The translations under genes and the position numbers were made by a program. This document shows positions 42,747 to 43,111 of a DNA stretch of 43,111 nucleotides, piece after piece. The DNA is from Wenzhouxiangellaceae bacterium. Lineage in GTDB: Bacteria > Pseudomonadota > Gammaproteobacteria > Xanthomonadales > Wenzhouxiangellaceae. The notes below the pieces were generated by a model, which was given only the letters and a program-made list of their open reading frames with translations, did no database searches and had not been told where the DNA came from. Where the stretch lies: contig REEQ01000050.1 of NCBI GenBank assembly GCA_007695005.1, positions 1 to 43,111 of the forward strand. Reading direction: 5' to 3'. How positions within the stretch are numbered: position 1 is the stretch's first letter; each line of letters opens with the position of its first letter.

Positions 42747-42950
42747 TCAGGCGATTGCCAGGACAGGCAGGGCAGGGCCAGAAGCCGGCAAGGCCCGGCT
42801 TTCCAAAACGATGGTTTCGGCAAACTCCCGGCAACTGCCACAACAGGTGGCGCAGCCGGTCACGGCCTGGATTTCCTCAAAAGACATGCCTTCGCGCGCG
42901 AGCGTGCGCACGGTTTGCTCGGGCAGGGCATGGCAGACGCAGATAAACAT
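42747..42950 (-). CDS. bfd: Bacterioferritin-associated ferredoxin
   Basis: A 67-residue [2Fe-2S] protein. The four cluster cysteines are in MFICVCHALPEQ (C-x-C) and GCATCCGSC (C-x2-C). It delivers electrons to bacterioferritin to release iron. The ATG at 42950 is chosen because the conserved FICVCHA follows it; an upstream TTG (42968) lies inside the promoter. A Fur box and a good promoter lie immediately upstream, so induction by iron starvation is expected. The predicted transcription start falls at or within a base or so of the ATG. Confidence 0.93.
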   Translation of the reverse strand: MFICVCHALPEQTVRTLAREGMSFEEIQAVTGCATCCGSCREFAETIVLESRALPASGPALPVLAIA

Positions 42951-42956
42951 GTCGTT

Positions 42957-42984
42957 ACTATAGCGCAATGAGAATCATTGTCAA
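42957..42984 (-). promoter_or_regulatory. bfd promoter with overlapping Fur box
   Basis: On the minus strand, TTGACA (42984-42979), a 16-bp spacer and TATAGT (42962-42957) form a strong sigma-70 promoter. The spacer and -35 are covered by a Fur box (42964-42982) matching the 19-bp consensus at 14 positions, core AATGAGAATCATTGTC. Repression by Fur-Fe(II) would block RNA polymerase directly. Confidence 0.85.
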
Positions 42985-42992
42985 TAGATCAT

Positions 42993-43067
42993 GGGTCGGA
43001 GGTCGGTGGTCGGAGGTCGGTGGTCGGTGGTCGGAGGTCGGAGGTCGGAGGTCGGTGGTCGGTGGTC
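42993..43067. repeat. Heptanucleotide tandem repeat
   Basis: About 10.7 copies of a 7-bp unit (A/T)GGTCGG run without interruption; units differ only at the first base (first unit begins G, then A or T). It starts 8 bp beyond the bfd promoter. No gene crosses it in the window. Confidence 0.95.
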
Positions 43068-43111
43068 TTCACACACGCTTCCATGAAATATTTTGCATGC
43101 TGGGGGTTGGA

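Noticed and set aside
42993-43067. CRISPR array
   Set aside because: Units are 7 bp with no spacers; it is a simple tandem repeat and no cas genes are present.

Overview
The window is GC-rich, densely coded chromosomal DNA from a gammaproteobacterium. Evidence for this is the divergent rpsT/murJ pair, the ffs-dnaX-ybaB-recR cluster, sbcB, a Bfr/Bfd iron-storage pair with a Fur box, sufE-cysS, and DUF4124 proteins. A perfect CRP/Clp-type site next to a secreted protease and a two-cysteine DksA suggest the Lysobacterales/Xanthomonadales neighbourhood (for example a Wenzhouxiangella-like lineage). That placement is inference; no 16S gene is present.

Left part, about 1-17,080: a defence island. 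It starts with the 5' part of a type I restriction gene (hsdR, running off the left edge). Next comes a translationally coupled block: a small DUF4124 protein, a DUF6361 protein, a two-HKD phospholipase-D-like protein and a 1050-residue SNF2/DEAD-like helicase. I regard the last three as a candidate defence module whose mechanism is not obvious from the sequence. Then follow a small predicted membrane protein pair, a VapBC-like toxin-antitoxin pair, and a complete type I Wadjet system (jetA, jetB, jetC, jetD) on the minus strand. The Wadjet operon is interrupted: a FitAB-type toxin-antitoxin cassette on the opposite strand sits between jetC and jetD.

Middle, about 17,100-30,100: NAD salvage (pncA-pncB), a CDP-alcohol phosphatidyltransferase, a DUF2207/LemA membrane pair, and a secreted subtilisin-like protease with two PPC domains and a CRP-type site upstream. 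These are followed by the 4.5S SRP RNA gene (ffs), the DNA replication/repair cluster dnaX-ybaB-recR, a ComEA-like DNA-binding protein, a small unknown protein, an intergenic region holding a perfect inverted pair of consensus DnaA boxes, and exonuclease I (sbcB).

Right part, about 30,100-43,111: housekeeping genes. They are msrA, a GlsB-type membrane protein, a histidine-phosphatase-like protein, an SDR oxidoreductase, a DUF4124-SLT lytic transglycosylase, a universal stress protein, rpsT, murJ, a dihydroorotase homologue that has lost most metal ligands, yidD, dksA, an OmpA-family protein, sufE-cysS, an Xaa-Pro dipeptidase, and the iron-storage genes bfr and bfd behind a Fur-box promoter. 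The window ends in a heptanucleotide tandem repeat.

The best candidates for new biology are the DUF6361-PLD-helicase module, the toxin-antitoxin insertion inside Wadjet, and the metal-ligand-deficient dihydroorotase homologue. All functional calls rest on motif reading by eye; no database search was run.
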